This document shows positions 5,518 to 12,458 of a DNA stretch of 36,834 nucleotides, piece after piece. The DNA lies in the IMG/VR virus record IMGVR_UViG_3300027782_000008, positions 1-36,834 of that record, one strand, 5' to 3'. How positions within the stretch are numbered: position 1 is the stretch's first letter; every line of letters begins with the position of its first letter. The notes beneath the pieces are model-generated. The model saw only the letters and a list, made by a program, of their open reading frames with translations, did not search any database and was not told the DNA's origin. The translations under genes were made by a program, and so were the position numbers. The stretch comes from a virus.

Positions 5518-6017
5518 TGGCTAATTTATCAGCACTATTCGGCAACAAAGCATTTAACCCAATGGACGTGGAAGAACTGGAGGTTGGTTTTGAACCCGTA
5601 CCAAAAGGCATTTACTCGATCATCATCACTGACTCTGAGTTAGCGGCCAACAAAGCAGGAACGGGAACCAACTTGACCTTAAAGTTGATTATTCAAGACG
5701 GTAAAGCAAAAGGCCGCACCCTGTTTGATAATCTGTGTGTTGTCCATAAAAACGAGATTGCCCAACGCATTGCCCAAACTCGTATGAAACAGATCTGCAC
5801 CGCGCTGCATATTGGGGAAGTTAAAGACACCTCACAATTTCACGACAAACTGATGAAGGTTAGCGTTGATGTTGAGTTAGACGAGTACGGTACGAATAAA
5901 CGTAATGATGGTGTCAAAGTCTATCGAAATGCCATTAAAGCCTATGAAGGCTCTGCTAATAAGCAAGCTTTAGCGGCTGTGGGTATTGAAGAACTAGACG
6001 AAGATATGCCTTTCTGA
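5517..6017 (+). CDS. DUF669 single-strand DNA binding-like protein
   Basis: A 166-residue protein matching the DUF669 pattern: PKGIYSIIITDSELAANKAGTG, then LKLIIQDGKAKGRTLFDNL, then the IAQTRMKQICTALHIG helix. It ends in an acidic ELDEDMPF tip like the protein-interaction tail of bacterial SSB. It sits directly after Sak4 (TAATG overlap), so the two probably work together on single-stranded DNA at replication forks and recombination intermediates. DUF669 proteins are regarded as phage SSB analogues; that assignment here is by family and context. Confidence 0.83.
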   Translation: MANLSALFGNKAFNPMDVEELEVGFEPVPKGIYSIIITDSELAANKAGTGTNLTLKLIIQDGKAKGRTLFDNLCVVHKNEIAQRIAQTRMKQICTALHIGEVKDTSQFHDKLMKVSVDVELDEYGTNKRNDGVKVYRNAIKAYEGSANKQALAAVGIEELDEDMPF

Positions 6018-6232
6018 TGGACCAAGAGCGACGAATATTTTTAGCTGTTCAAACGTATGTTGACGGACGTAAGGTTATCAGGCGTTATTCGCCTGATAGT
6101 CCTCTTGAAAGTAGGCACTTTCAAGAGCAAACCAACGAAGCAAAAGAATGGTTAAGAAAAGCAAATTGGCCTCTATGGACAGATAGATTTTATATACCCG
6201 ATAGCAAACCTTTTGAGATTGATTATGTATAA
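6017..6232 (+). CDS. Hypothetical protein between SSB-like and helicase genes
   Basis: A 71-residue protein with an ATG inside the previous TGA stop (TGATGG) and an end that overlaps the helicase start by eight bases. It is rich in aromatic and charged residues (EAKEWLRKANWPLWTDRFYIP). Its translation is locked to that of the SSB-like and helicase genes, suggesting a replication accessory role. No family recognised. Confidence 0.65.
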   Translation: MDQERRIFLAVQTYVDGRKVIRRYSPDSPLESRHFQEQTNEAKEWLRKANWPLWTDRFYIPDSKPFEIDYV

Positions 6233-7862
6233 ACTTAGAGATTACCAGCAACCAGAACCCATCTGGGATTATTTCAGAGCAAGAAAACAGGATAATTCAA
6301 CCTGTAATCCTTTGGTTGTGCTACCCACAGGAGCCGGTAAAAGCTTGGTTATTTCTGCTTTGGTTAAGGACATGATTGAGCGCTTTGGTGGTCGTCGTGT
6401 TCTTATCCTGGCACACCAAAAAGAATTGTTAACGCAAAACTTTGAGAAGCTTAAATCAACCTATCCTGAATGTGATCCGGGTATTTATTCCGCTTCCCTG
6501 GGAAAGAAGCAAACCAATAATAAGGTGTTGTTTTGTGGCATCCAGTCGGTCCATAACAAGGCGCATAAATTAGGTGATTTCTCACTCATCATTATTGATG
6601 AATGTCATTTGATACCTAAAAGCGGTGTTGGCATGTATCGAGGGTTTATTAATGAAATGAATAGACTCTGCGGAAAAGTGCCGGTAATTGGCTTAACCGC
6701 TACACCTTACCGCTTGGACAGTGGTTATTTGCATAAAGGTGATAGTGCGCTGTTTACCGGCATTGCACATGAAGTCAGTATTAATGACTTATTGGCACAG
6801 GGTTATTTATCACCGTTAACGACCAAGAAAGTCAGTTTTATTATTGATACCAGCTCTGTTAAAAAACGAGGTGGTGAATTTATCGACAGTGAATTGATGG
6901 CGGTGGTAGATCCGTTAACTGAAAGCGCCTTATTAGATGCACTACCGAAAATAGGCACACGAAAAACAGGCTTGGTGTTTTGCATCACAGTAGAACACGC
7001 CAACCATGTCAGTGCTTATTTAAATGAGTTGGGCATTAGTTGTGCGGTGATTTCAGGCCAGACCAAACGAGCTGAACGTGATTTTTTACTGGATGCGTTA
7101 AAGAAAGGCGAGATTCGTTGTTTGGCTAATGTCAATTGCTTAACGACAGGGGTTGACGTTCCCAACATTGATTTTTTAATCATGTTAAGACCGACGCAAT
7201 CACCTGGGCTTTATGTGCAAATGGGTGGACGGGGTATGCGTTTAGCTGAGTCAAAGTTTGATTGCTTGGTGTTGGATTATGCAGGGAATATAAACCGGCA
7301 TGGACCGATTGATGCCATTACCGTTAGAGAGAAAAAAACTAAAGGTGATGACGGAGAAGCACCCGTTAAATCTTGCCCTGAATGTGAAAGCATTGTTCAT
7401 GCTGCCCGTCGTGAATGTCCTGACTGTGGTTATGAGTTTCCACCACCCGCCTTTAAGGTTGAAAAGACCGCCAGTCGGGAGGCTATCTTAACCCAAGATT
7501 ATGAACCAGAGTGGCGAGCAATTAGCCGGGTAACTTATGCCAGAAATGCAGGCAGAGACGGAAAGCTGGACACTATGCGCGTTGATTATTGGGATGATGA
7601 TGGTTTGTTTCCTATTCGGGTTGCCAGTGAGTTTGTGTGTGTGTTTCATCCAATGGGGTTTCCAAGAGAGATGGCGTTAAGGTGGTTAGCAAATAGATGT
7701 ATTCCTTTTGATGATGATGTAATGGAATTATTGTTAACTGGAAATATTGAAAGGCGAGATTCTAAAAAACCAAAAGAACCCTCACGCTTACTCCTAGACA
7801 CACGCGGCAAGTTTGCAAAGATACTCGATTATGACTTTAGTCAGTTAGAGGAAGCAGCATGA
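6225..7862 (+). CDS. SF2 DEAD/DEAH-box helicase with zinc ribbon
   Basis: A 545-residue protein; ATG at 6225 chosen over an in-frame TTG at 6213. Superfamily 2 motifs are clear: Walker A PTGAGKS (34-40), DECH box (125-128), GLTATPYR, and in the second lobe LVFCITVEHA, LTTGVDVP and QMGGRGMR. A C-terminal zinc ribbon has four cysteines at 384, 387, 398 and 401 (CPEC...CPDC). This architecture is common in phage replication cassettes next to Sak4 and SSB. It probably unwinds DNA, perhaps opening the origin or restarting forks. The next gene starts within its stop codon (ATGA). Confidence 0.88.
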   Translation: MYKLRDYQQPEPIWDYFRARKQDNSTCNPLVVLPTGAGKSLVISALVKDMIERFGGRRVLILAHQKELLTQNFEKLKSTYPECDPGIYSASLGKKQTNNKVLFCGIQSVHNKAHKLGDFSLIIIDECHLIPKSGVGMYRGFINEMNRLCGKVPVIGLTATPYRLDSGYLHKGDSALFTGIAHEVSINDLLAQGYLSPLTTKKVSFIIDTSSVKKRGGEFIDSELMAVVDPLTESALLDALPKIGTRKTGLVFCITVEHANHVSAYLNELGISCAVISGQTKRAERDFLLDALKKGEIRCLANVNCLTTGVDVPNIDFLIMLRPTQSPGLYVQMGGRGMRLAESKFDCLVLDYAGNINRHGPIDAITVREKKTKGDDGEAPVKSCPECESIVHAARRECPDCGYEFPPPAFKVEKTASREAILTQDYEPEWRAISRVTYARNAGRDGKLDTMRVDYWDDDGLFPIRVASEFVCVFHPMGFPREMALRWLANRCIPFDDDVMELLLTGNIERRDSKKPKEPSRLLLDTRGKFAKILDYDFSQLEEAA

Positions 7863-8251
7863 CACCCGTTGATTATGTAAAACGCTTTACGGCTGTATGT
7901 AATCAATACAGCCATCAACCATCAATTGTATGGGCGCATTGTGGTGAAGAAGAACACCAGGTGCTTTGTGATAATGAGGGTGAAGAATGGGATTGGTTTG
8001 AAATATGCCTAACCTTATGGCAACGACCAACAATGGTATGGGATCAGGTTAATACTGCTTTACCAGCTATTAGTTGTGAGAGTTGTTGCCACTATACAAA
8101 ATATCGCATTAAACATACCAAGGCGGAAATTCTTCTTCAAACATGGGAACAGCGCAACAAAAGAACTCACGAGGAATGGTGCGATAAGCATAACAAAGCC
8201 ATACCCGTTACATTTAACAAAAATAATGCCTGTAAAGGATGGAATTTATGA
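7859..8251 (+). CDS. Cys/His/Trp-rich hypothetical protein
   Basis: A 130-residue protein, ATGA-coupled to the helicase. It contains SCESCCHYTKYR and later C/H residues (EEWCDKHNKA, ACKGW), so metal binding is plausible. Tryptophan-rich segments (EEWDWFEICLTLWQRP) lie in the middle. It is likely an accessory replication protein by location, but I do not recognise a family. Confidence 0.65.
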   Translation: MTPVDYVKRFTAVCNQYSHQPSIVWAHCGEEEHQVLCDNEGEEWDWFEICLTLWQRPTMVWDQVNTALPAISCESCCHYTKYRIKHTKAEILLQTWEQRNKRTHEEWCDKHNKAIPVTFNKNNACKGWNL

Positions 8252-8733
8252 ATACATCGCTCTATGAACTGACGACCAGTTATATGCAAGCACTGGATTT
8301 TTTAACAGATCCAGAAAACGAAATAGATCAACAAACCGCTATTGATACGATAGAAAGCCTTGACGGAACAATCGACGACAAGATGCTGAACTTAGGGCGC
8401 TTCATCACTAGCATTGAAGCCCAAGCAGATGCTATCGAAGCCGTTGAAAAACGTCAACGAGCTAGACGTCTATATCTTGTTAAAAAAGCTGTTTGGTTGC
8501 GTGACTATTTAAACGATGCCATGACGACAACAGGCAAGAACAAATTATCAGCTAATGATATTGCTATCTCCTTAGCTAAGTTGCCTGTTTCTGTTCAAGT
8601 AGATGATGAAAGCTTGATCCCTGATGAGTTTTGGAAAATTGAACGCAGTATCGACAAACAACTGATTAAGACATTAGGTGGTTGTGAGGGTGTTCGTATT
8701 GAAAGCAAAGGATTTAGGGTGGCTATAAGATGA
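8248..8733 (+). CDS. Siphovirus Gp157-like protein
   Basis: A 161-residue protein. ATG at 8248 is chosen because AAAGGA sits eight bases upstream, it overlaps the previous stop (ATGA), and Gp157 proteins start with a LYELT motif as here. Features are a helical N-terminal half with acidic repeats, a MLNLGRFITSIEAQADAIEAVEKRQRAR helix pair, and a C-terminal beta region (LPVSVQVDDESLIPDEFWKI). Gp157 occurs in siphophage replication clusters and has been linked to phage resistance in Streptococcus; its molecular role is not settled. Confidence 0.8.
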   Translation: MNTSLYELTTSYMQALDFLTDPENEIDQQTAIDTIESLDGTIDDKMLNLGRFITSIEAQADAIEAVEKRQRARRLYLVKKAVWLRDYLNDAMTTTGKNKLSANDIAISLAKLPVSVQVDDESLIPDEFWKIERSIDKQLIKTLGGCEGVRIESKGFRVAIR

Positions 8734-9092
8734 ACCATTTAATAAATCGCAAAGAAATAGCACAACTGATGGGCGTATCGACAAATCAAGTGGGTGTAAT
8801 GGATGATAGGGGGTTACTCCCCTGTGGTCCGGCTGATTATGTCGATCCTAAAGAAATGTGCCGGGGTAAGCCATCAAAGTTTTACGACCGCGAAATCATG
8901 CTGGACTGGATTGAACGACGCAAAACGGCAAAGTATAAAGTTATTTCTGAAAAGCCCGGCATCAGTTTTAAGCAAGTATTTTCAGGGCAGTTTGAACGTA
9001 GAGAATTGAAGAACCGATGGGGATTGAAAAAGTTGTGCGCTAAACATAGCAACGCGAAAACCGTCACTGTTCAAGTTATAGGGGAATGGTAA
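8730..9092 (+). CDS. Small HTH DNA-binding protein
   Basis: A 120-residue protein, ATGA-coupled to gp157. Residues 5-60 look like a winged-helix MerR/AlpA-type reader: NRKEIAQLMGVSTNQVGVMDDRGLLP, then KFYDREIMLDWIERR. The basic C-terminal half (RRELKNRWGLKKLCAKHSNAK) could add DNA or RNA contacts. It is a possible early or late transcription regulator, and one of few candidates for activating the late promoters. Confidence 0.7.
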   Translation: MNHLINRKEIAQLMGVSTNQVGVMDDRGLLPCGPADYVDPKEMCRGKPSKFYDREIMLDWIERRKTAKYKVISEKPGISFKQVFSGQFERRELKNRWGLKKLCAKHSNAKTVTVQVIGEW

Positions 9093-9251
9093 GTGAAATC
9101 ATATAACGGACACGTTAGCCTAAACCGAGTGCGTAAAGTGAAATGTCCTAAATGTAACGGCATATTTACCACAACAATCAGGATGCGTAAGTATTGCGAA
9201 CCGTGTAGTCCTGCCAGAATGACAGACCCTAGTTTTGCGGTGACTTTATGA
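9093..9251 (+). CDS. Small zinc-ribbon protein
   Basis: A 52-residue protein from a GTG at 9093, two bases after the preceding gene. Four cysteines in two CxxC pairs (CPKC at 18-21, CEPC at 35-38) separated by 13 residues make a zinc ribbon. The N-terminus is basic (NRVRKVK). Its stop overlaps the next start (ATGA). It probably binds nucleic acid or a host protein. Confidence 0.62.
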   Translation: MKSYNGHVSLNRVRKVKCPKCNGIFTTTIRMRKYCEPCSPARMTDPSFAVTL

Positions 9252-9412
9252 AACTCTACGACTTGCCCCGCAATACGTTATTTAAAATTGTTGGCGATAA
9301 ATCAAACACGATCCTGAGACTTGAAAGAATCGACGGCATGTTCTCGGTGTGTTGGGATGAACATGGCGAAGTTGTCCACATAGCAGCTAGTGCGGAAGTG
9401 GAGGCTTTATGA
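9248..9412 (+). CDS. Small hypothetical beta-rich protein
   Basis: A 54-residue frame starting at the ATGA overlap with the zinc-ribbon gene and ending in the ATGA of the next gene. The pattern of strands (NTLFKIVGD, TILRLERIDG, FSVCWDEHGEVVHIA) suggests a small beta barrel. It was found by following the overlap chain. No family recognised. Confidence 0.6.
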   Translation: MKLYDLPRNTLFKIVGDKSNTILRLERIDGMFSVCWDEHGEVVHIAASAEVEAL

Positions 9413-9789
9413 GTAAAGAAAGAGAGTTACTTGAAGAATTATCAAACAAGGACATGGTTAACTACTACTACCCAGAACTAATAAATAGGATTAAAGAACT
9501 ACTCGCACAACCTGAACCTGAGCCTGTTGCTTGGTGCATTGAATCAAAAAATTCTGCTGACTGGTGTTTTGCTAAGGATAAAATTGGTGTTATTGAAAAC
9601 GAAAAGTTACTTGATGAAGATTGCGACAGAAGCGATCCATTCCCACTATACACATCACCACTGACCCGTGAGCCTTTGAGCAACATTGTTATAAGAGAAT
9701 TCGCAAATCCTGAGTATATTGTCTGTAATGCCGCTTTTATATCAGGTGTTAGATGGGCAGAACAGCAACACGGTATTGGAGATGAGTAA
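9409..9789 (+). CDS. Phage hypothetical protein with EPVAW...FPLYTSP motif
   Basis: A 126-residue protein. The linker QPEPEPVAWCIES, then DPFPLYTSPLTREPLS, is a mosaic motif seen in many tailed phages in a variable family of unknown role. The N-terminus is a charged helix (KERELLEELSNKD). The C-terminus (ISGVRWAEQQHGIG) resembles the end of the protein at 10039-10344, so the two share modules. Encoded in the early operon; function unknown. Confidence 0.7.
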   Translation: MSKERELLEELSNKDMVNYYYPELINRIKELLAQPEPEPVAWCIESKNSADWCFAKDKIGVIENEKLLDEDCDRSDPFPLYTSPLTREPLSNIVIREFANPEYIVCNAAFISGVRWAEQQHGIGDE

Positions 9790-9950
9790 TGAAAAACGTT
9801 AGAGTGTATATAGAACAAATCCCAGAGCATTTTGACTCTGAATTAAGCATCACTATTACTTGTAAAAAATCAGAAAGACCAGAAGCTCAAGCAATCGTAG
9901 ATTACTTAAGTAGCATAATTAATATTACATTTAAAAGAGGTCCACAATGA
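9789..9950 (+). CDS. Small hypothetical early protein
   Basis: A 53-residue protein whose ATG overlaps the previous stop (TAATG). The alternating pattern KNVRVYIEQIP, then SELSITITCKKSERP, then AQAIVDYLSSIINITFKRG suggests a compact beta-alpha fold. A further eight-codon frame (9947-9973) starts in its stop. Not recognised. Confidence 0.55.
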   Translation: MKNVRVYIEQIPEHFDSELSITITCKKSERPEAQAIVDYLSSIINITFKRGPQ

Positions 9951-10038
9951 TTGAAGATGACGACTATGAGTAGCGAAAATATAGTATGTGGTTCCTTATT
10001 GTTTATATCCATTATTCTTTTTTTGTGTTGAGGTGATT

Positions 10039-10344
10039 ATGAGTAAAGACAAACCCGCTCCTTATGATATGAGCATACACAGCAACTCAAGTGCATTGGC
10101 TTGGACAAAGTTTTTTAGAGAGTGTAATCCAGAATGTAATTTAAATGATGAGGTTATGTTGGGATGGTTCGCAAATGCGATGATGGCGATGCACGATCAT
10201 ATTTACCAAACATCACCACCAAAACGTGAGCCTTTGAGTGATACTGAAATATTTGATTTATGGATAGTTAGCAGTGTTAAACACATTTATGATTTAGTAC
10301 GTTCAGTTGAGAAAGTACATGGTATTGGAGTAGATAATGGATAA
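10039..10344 (+). CDS. Phage hypothetical protein (REPLSDTEI module)
   Basis: A 101-residue protein; ATG at 10039 has GAGGTG upstream, and the longer GTG frame from 9988 is AT-rich leader. It carries PPKREPLSDTEIFDLW and ends EKVHGIG, modules shared by many phage early proteins and by the gene at 9409. The central segment (ECNLNDEVMLGWFANAMMAMHDH) is helical. Overlaps the next gene by eight bases. Function unknown. Confidence 0.7.
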   Translation: MSKDKPAPYDMSIHSNSSALAWTKFFRECNPECNLNDEVMLGWFANAMMAMHDHIYQTSPPKREPLSDTEIFDLWIVSSVKHIYDLVRSVEKVHGIGVDNG

Positions 10345-10549
10345 CTTAACACTACGCGACCACTTTGCAGGGTTGGCTATGCAGGGCTTGTTGGCAAGTC
10401 CTGTGATGGGAGACTGTGCATTACATGATTCAGCCGCTGAGTGGGTAAAAGTGATGAGTAAAGGTGCTTATGATTTTGCTGACGCAATGATTAAAGAACG
10501 TAATAAGCACATGAAAGAACGCCATGAAACATTTGGGGAGGAAGTATGA
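10337..10549 (+). CDS. Small conserved phage protein (LRDHFAGLAMQ type)
   Basis: A 70-residue protein beginning MDNLTLRDHFAGLAMQGLLA and ending in AYDFADAMIKERNKHMKERHE. This two-helix pattern is common in phage early regions as a hypothetical protein. Four-base overlaps join it to its neighbours. Role unknown. Confidence 0.7.
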   Translation: MDNLTLRDHFAGLAMQGLLASPVMGDCALHDSAAEWVKVMSKGAYDFADAMIKERNKHMKERHETFGEEV

Positions 10550-10875
10550 CAATGCCTAGAGTTATTCGAATGAGTCAAGCACCTGCCTATCTTGGCATGT
10601 CCATTCCACATTTTAATGCTCATGTCAGGCCGTATTTAGTTGAAGTTAGAGATGCACATAGCATGATTAGTTTTGACCGGCTTGACTTGGATGCTTGGTG
10701 GGAACAACATAAACAGGCTAACGGAAAGCCAGCAAAGGAGAATCAATCATGGCAAAAAGAACCCCAGGTCTACGAAAGCAAGGCGAAATCTGGCACGTTG
10801 ACAAAGTTATCGGCGGTGTCAACATACGACAAAGCACGGGAGAGAAGGAGCTTGATCAAGCAGAACGCTATTTAG
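10546..10875 (+). CDS. Excisionase-like HTH protein
   Basis: A 109-residue protein. Residues 5-55 are an AlpA/excisionase-type winged helix (IRMSQAPAYLGMSIPHFNAHVRPYL, then ISFDRLDLDAWWEQH). It lies immediately upstream of and overlaps the integrase by 127 bases, the usual place for a recombination directionality factor. The C-terminal 50 residues are basic and unstructured and coincide with the overlap. The likely role is bending attP DNA for excision and possibly repressing int. Confidence 0.72.
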   Translation: MTMPRVIRMSQAPAYLGMSIPHFNAHVRPYLVEVRDAHSMISFDRLDLDAWWEQHKQANGKPAKENQSWQKEPQVYESKAKSGTLTKLSAVSTYDKARERRSLIKQNAI

Positions 10876-11813
10876 CAAGGCTTATTGAGCAATATAGAAA
10901 AGTAAAAGTATATGGTGAAAAGATTGACCGACCCTTTGAGATAGCGGCAGCTCGCTACCTTGATGAGTACGGTCACAAAACATCACTGGATAGAGACATC
11001 ATTAGTTTAGATAAAATCATGCCTTACATTGGGCATATTGAATTATCTAAGATTCACTCCGGTGTGTTTGATGTCTTTATCAGTGATCGAAAGAAAGCTG
11101 GGATAAGTGCAGGCACATTAAATCGTGATATGGCCTCTGTCAGGCGAGTGCTAAAACTGTCAGCAGCAAAGTGGCGTGATGAGAATGGGAAGCCTTGGCT
11201 TGATAATGTACCCATGATGCCTTTAGTTGATGGCATTGAGAGAAAACCAAGACCGATCAGTTGGACTGAGCAGGAACTATTATTAAAAGAGCTGCCAGGC
11301 TACTTGTCAGAAATGGTGTTATTTGCACTCAATACCGGCTTGAGAGATCAAGAAATCTGTGGCATGAAATGGGCCGATGAATGTAAGGTCAGCGGTCTTG
11401 ATACGACCGTCTTCATTATTGATGAAACCCGAACCAAGAATAACCGAGAACGTATTGTGCCATTAAACTCTGTTGCTCGATCAATCGTTGCAGCAAAGCG
11501 TAATAATAAATCTGAATACGTTTTTGACTTCGAAGGTAGAAAGCTGGACAGAATGACAAATCGTGCTTGGCGTAAAGCGAGAGAAACAATTGGCCTTACT
11601 TTGGTTAGGGTGCATGATCTTCGCCATACGTTTGGAATGAGATTAAGAGCGGCTGGTGTTGGTTTTGAGGATCGACAGGATTTGTTAGGGCATCATGCTG
11701 GAAGAATCACTACGCATTATTCGAAAGTTGAGATTGCTCGATTAATAGATTGTGTTGAATTGCTTTGTGAAGCCAGAAAACCAGAATTAACATTAATCAG
11801 GAGAGTTATATGA
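10749..11813 (+). CDS. int: Tyrosine-family phage integrase
   Basis: A 354-residue tyrosine recombinase with AAGGAG seven bases before ATG. The catalytic set is visible: R199 (NTGLRDQEICGMKW), K230 (TRTK), H289 and R292 (HDLRHTFG), H315 (LGHH) and the nucleophile Y324 (THYSK). A basic N-terminal arm-binding segment (residues 1-55) is followed by a SAM-like core-binding domain. It would integrate the phage at the tRNA-Lys-derived attP about 400 bp downstream. The excisionase-like gene overlaps its start and a small Cys-rich gene overlaps its stop. Confidence 0.93.
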   Translation: MAKRTPGLRKQGEIWHVDKVIGGVNIRQSTGEKELDQAERYLARLIEQYRKVKVYGEKIDRPFEIAAARYLDEYGHKTSLDRDIISLDKIMPYIGHIELSKIHSGVFDVFISDRKKAGISAGTLNRDMASVRRVLKLSAAKWRDENGKPWLDNVPMMPLVDGIERKPRPISWTEQELLLKELPGYLSEMVLFALNTGLRDQEICGMKWADECKVSGLDTTVFIIDETRTKNNRERIVPLNSVARSIVAAKRNNKSEYVFDFEGRKLDRMTNRAWRKARETIGLTLVRVHDLRHTFGMRLRAAGVGFEDRQDLLGHHAGRITTHYSKVEIARLIDCVELLCEARKPELTLIRRVI

Positions 11814-12118
11814 GTTGTATTTCGTGCGCTCATTTTTATGCAAAGAATTATGAAAAGAAAGATGGTAATTGCTGTTTATATCCAGAGCATATTATTGTTT
11901 CAAGAGAGCATTATTGTGGGCAAATTGTAATGAGGCCAACATGGTCATCAACAATGGAATCAATATCACCTATACGAGACGCTCAGAATGATAGGAACAG
12001 ATATTGGGATATGTACAACAAAGAAAGAGACGCAAGACTTTTATTGGAGAAAAAAATTAAAACACTAAAGAGTGATATAAAAATCAAGCCCGCTAAAATC
12101 CCGTTAGTGCTTTTATGA
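11810..12118 (+). CDS. Cys-rich, coiled-coil hypothetical protein
   Basis: A 102-residue protein, ATGA-coupled to int. The N-terminal part has metal-site spacing (CISCAHFYAK, then CCLYPEHIIV, then HYCGQ), resembling small phage zinc-binding proteins. The C-terminal half is a charged helix (NRYWDMYNKERDARLLLEKKIKTLKSD). It is the last gene of the rightward operon. Its 3' end contains a CCGTTAG element that may be an integrase arm site. Function unknown. Confidence 0.65.
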   Translation: MSCISCAHFYAKNYEKKDGNCCLYPEHIIVSREHYCGQIVMRPTWSSTMESISPIRDAQNDRNRYWDMYNKERDARLLLEKKIKTLKSDIKIKPAKIPLVLL

Positions 12119-12130
12119 CGGGCATAAAAA

Positions 12131-12165
12131 AAGAGGTCTCCGTCAAAGATAACCTCTTGTTTTTT
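12131..12165. terminator. Bidirectional terminator beside attP
   Basis: AAGAGGT (12131-12137) pairs with ACCTCTT (12152-12158). Six Ts follow on the plus strand and a run of about seven Ts on the minus strand. It ends the rightward early operon and would also stop leftward late transcription that has crossed attP. Confidence 0.85.
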
Positions 12166-12177
12166 ATTCGGTCTTTG

Positions 12178-12222
12178 TGGTGGGTCGTGCGCGATTCGAA
12201 CGCGCGACCATCGCATTAAAAG
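12178..12222 (-). other. attP: attP core: 3' half of a tRNA-Lys gene
   Basis: Read leftward, the sequence gives the anticodon loop CTTTTAA (anticodon TTT), half an anticodon stem, the T-arm GCGCG-TTCGAAT-CGCGC, the 3' acceptor strand and encoded CCA. The 5' half of the tRNA is absent, so this is not a gene. It is the identity segment that restores a host tRNA-Lys on integration. CCGTTAG-like elements at 12101, 12276, 12319 and 12329 may be integrase arm sites. Confidence 0.85.
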
Positions 12223-12365
12223 AGCAATATTTTAAATACAAATTGTTATAAATCAATAACTTAACTTTTATCTTTCCGTTAGCAACCCCAATAGATACAA
12301 GTACAGTTACTATTAAAACCGTTAAAATCCCGTAAGCATTTCAGCCATTAAAACTACGCTATATA

Positions 12366-12458
12366 TTAAAGAGTAGCCGCAGCAATAAACATATCATCAA
12401 TCTCTGCTGCTGTTTTTCCCAAAGCCGCTAAGCCAACCCCTCGATCGTCAAGCTGCAT
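12366..12458 (-). CDS. Possible 30-residue peptide ending the late operon
   Basis: An ATG at 12458, inside the 3' end of the distal tail gene in another frame, opens a 30-residue frame (MQLDDRGVGLAALGKTAAEI and on to a hydrophobic IAAATL end). It could be a small amphipathic tail accessory. No ribosome site is obvious. Included because it would be the last late product before attP. Confidence 0.3.
   Translation of the reverse strand: MQLDDRGVGLAALGKTAAEIDDMFIAAATL

Noticed and set aside
9947-9973. Eight-codon frame (MIEDDDYE) after the gene at 9789
   Set aside because: Too short to support as a gene; probably a fortuitous ATGA overlap, though the position is recorded.
12178-12222. A complete tRNA gene
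   Set aside because: Only the part from the anticodon loop to CCA is present; the bases where the D-arm and 5' acceptor strand should be are AT-rich and do not pair.
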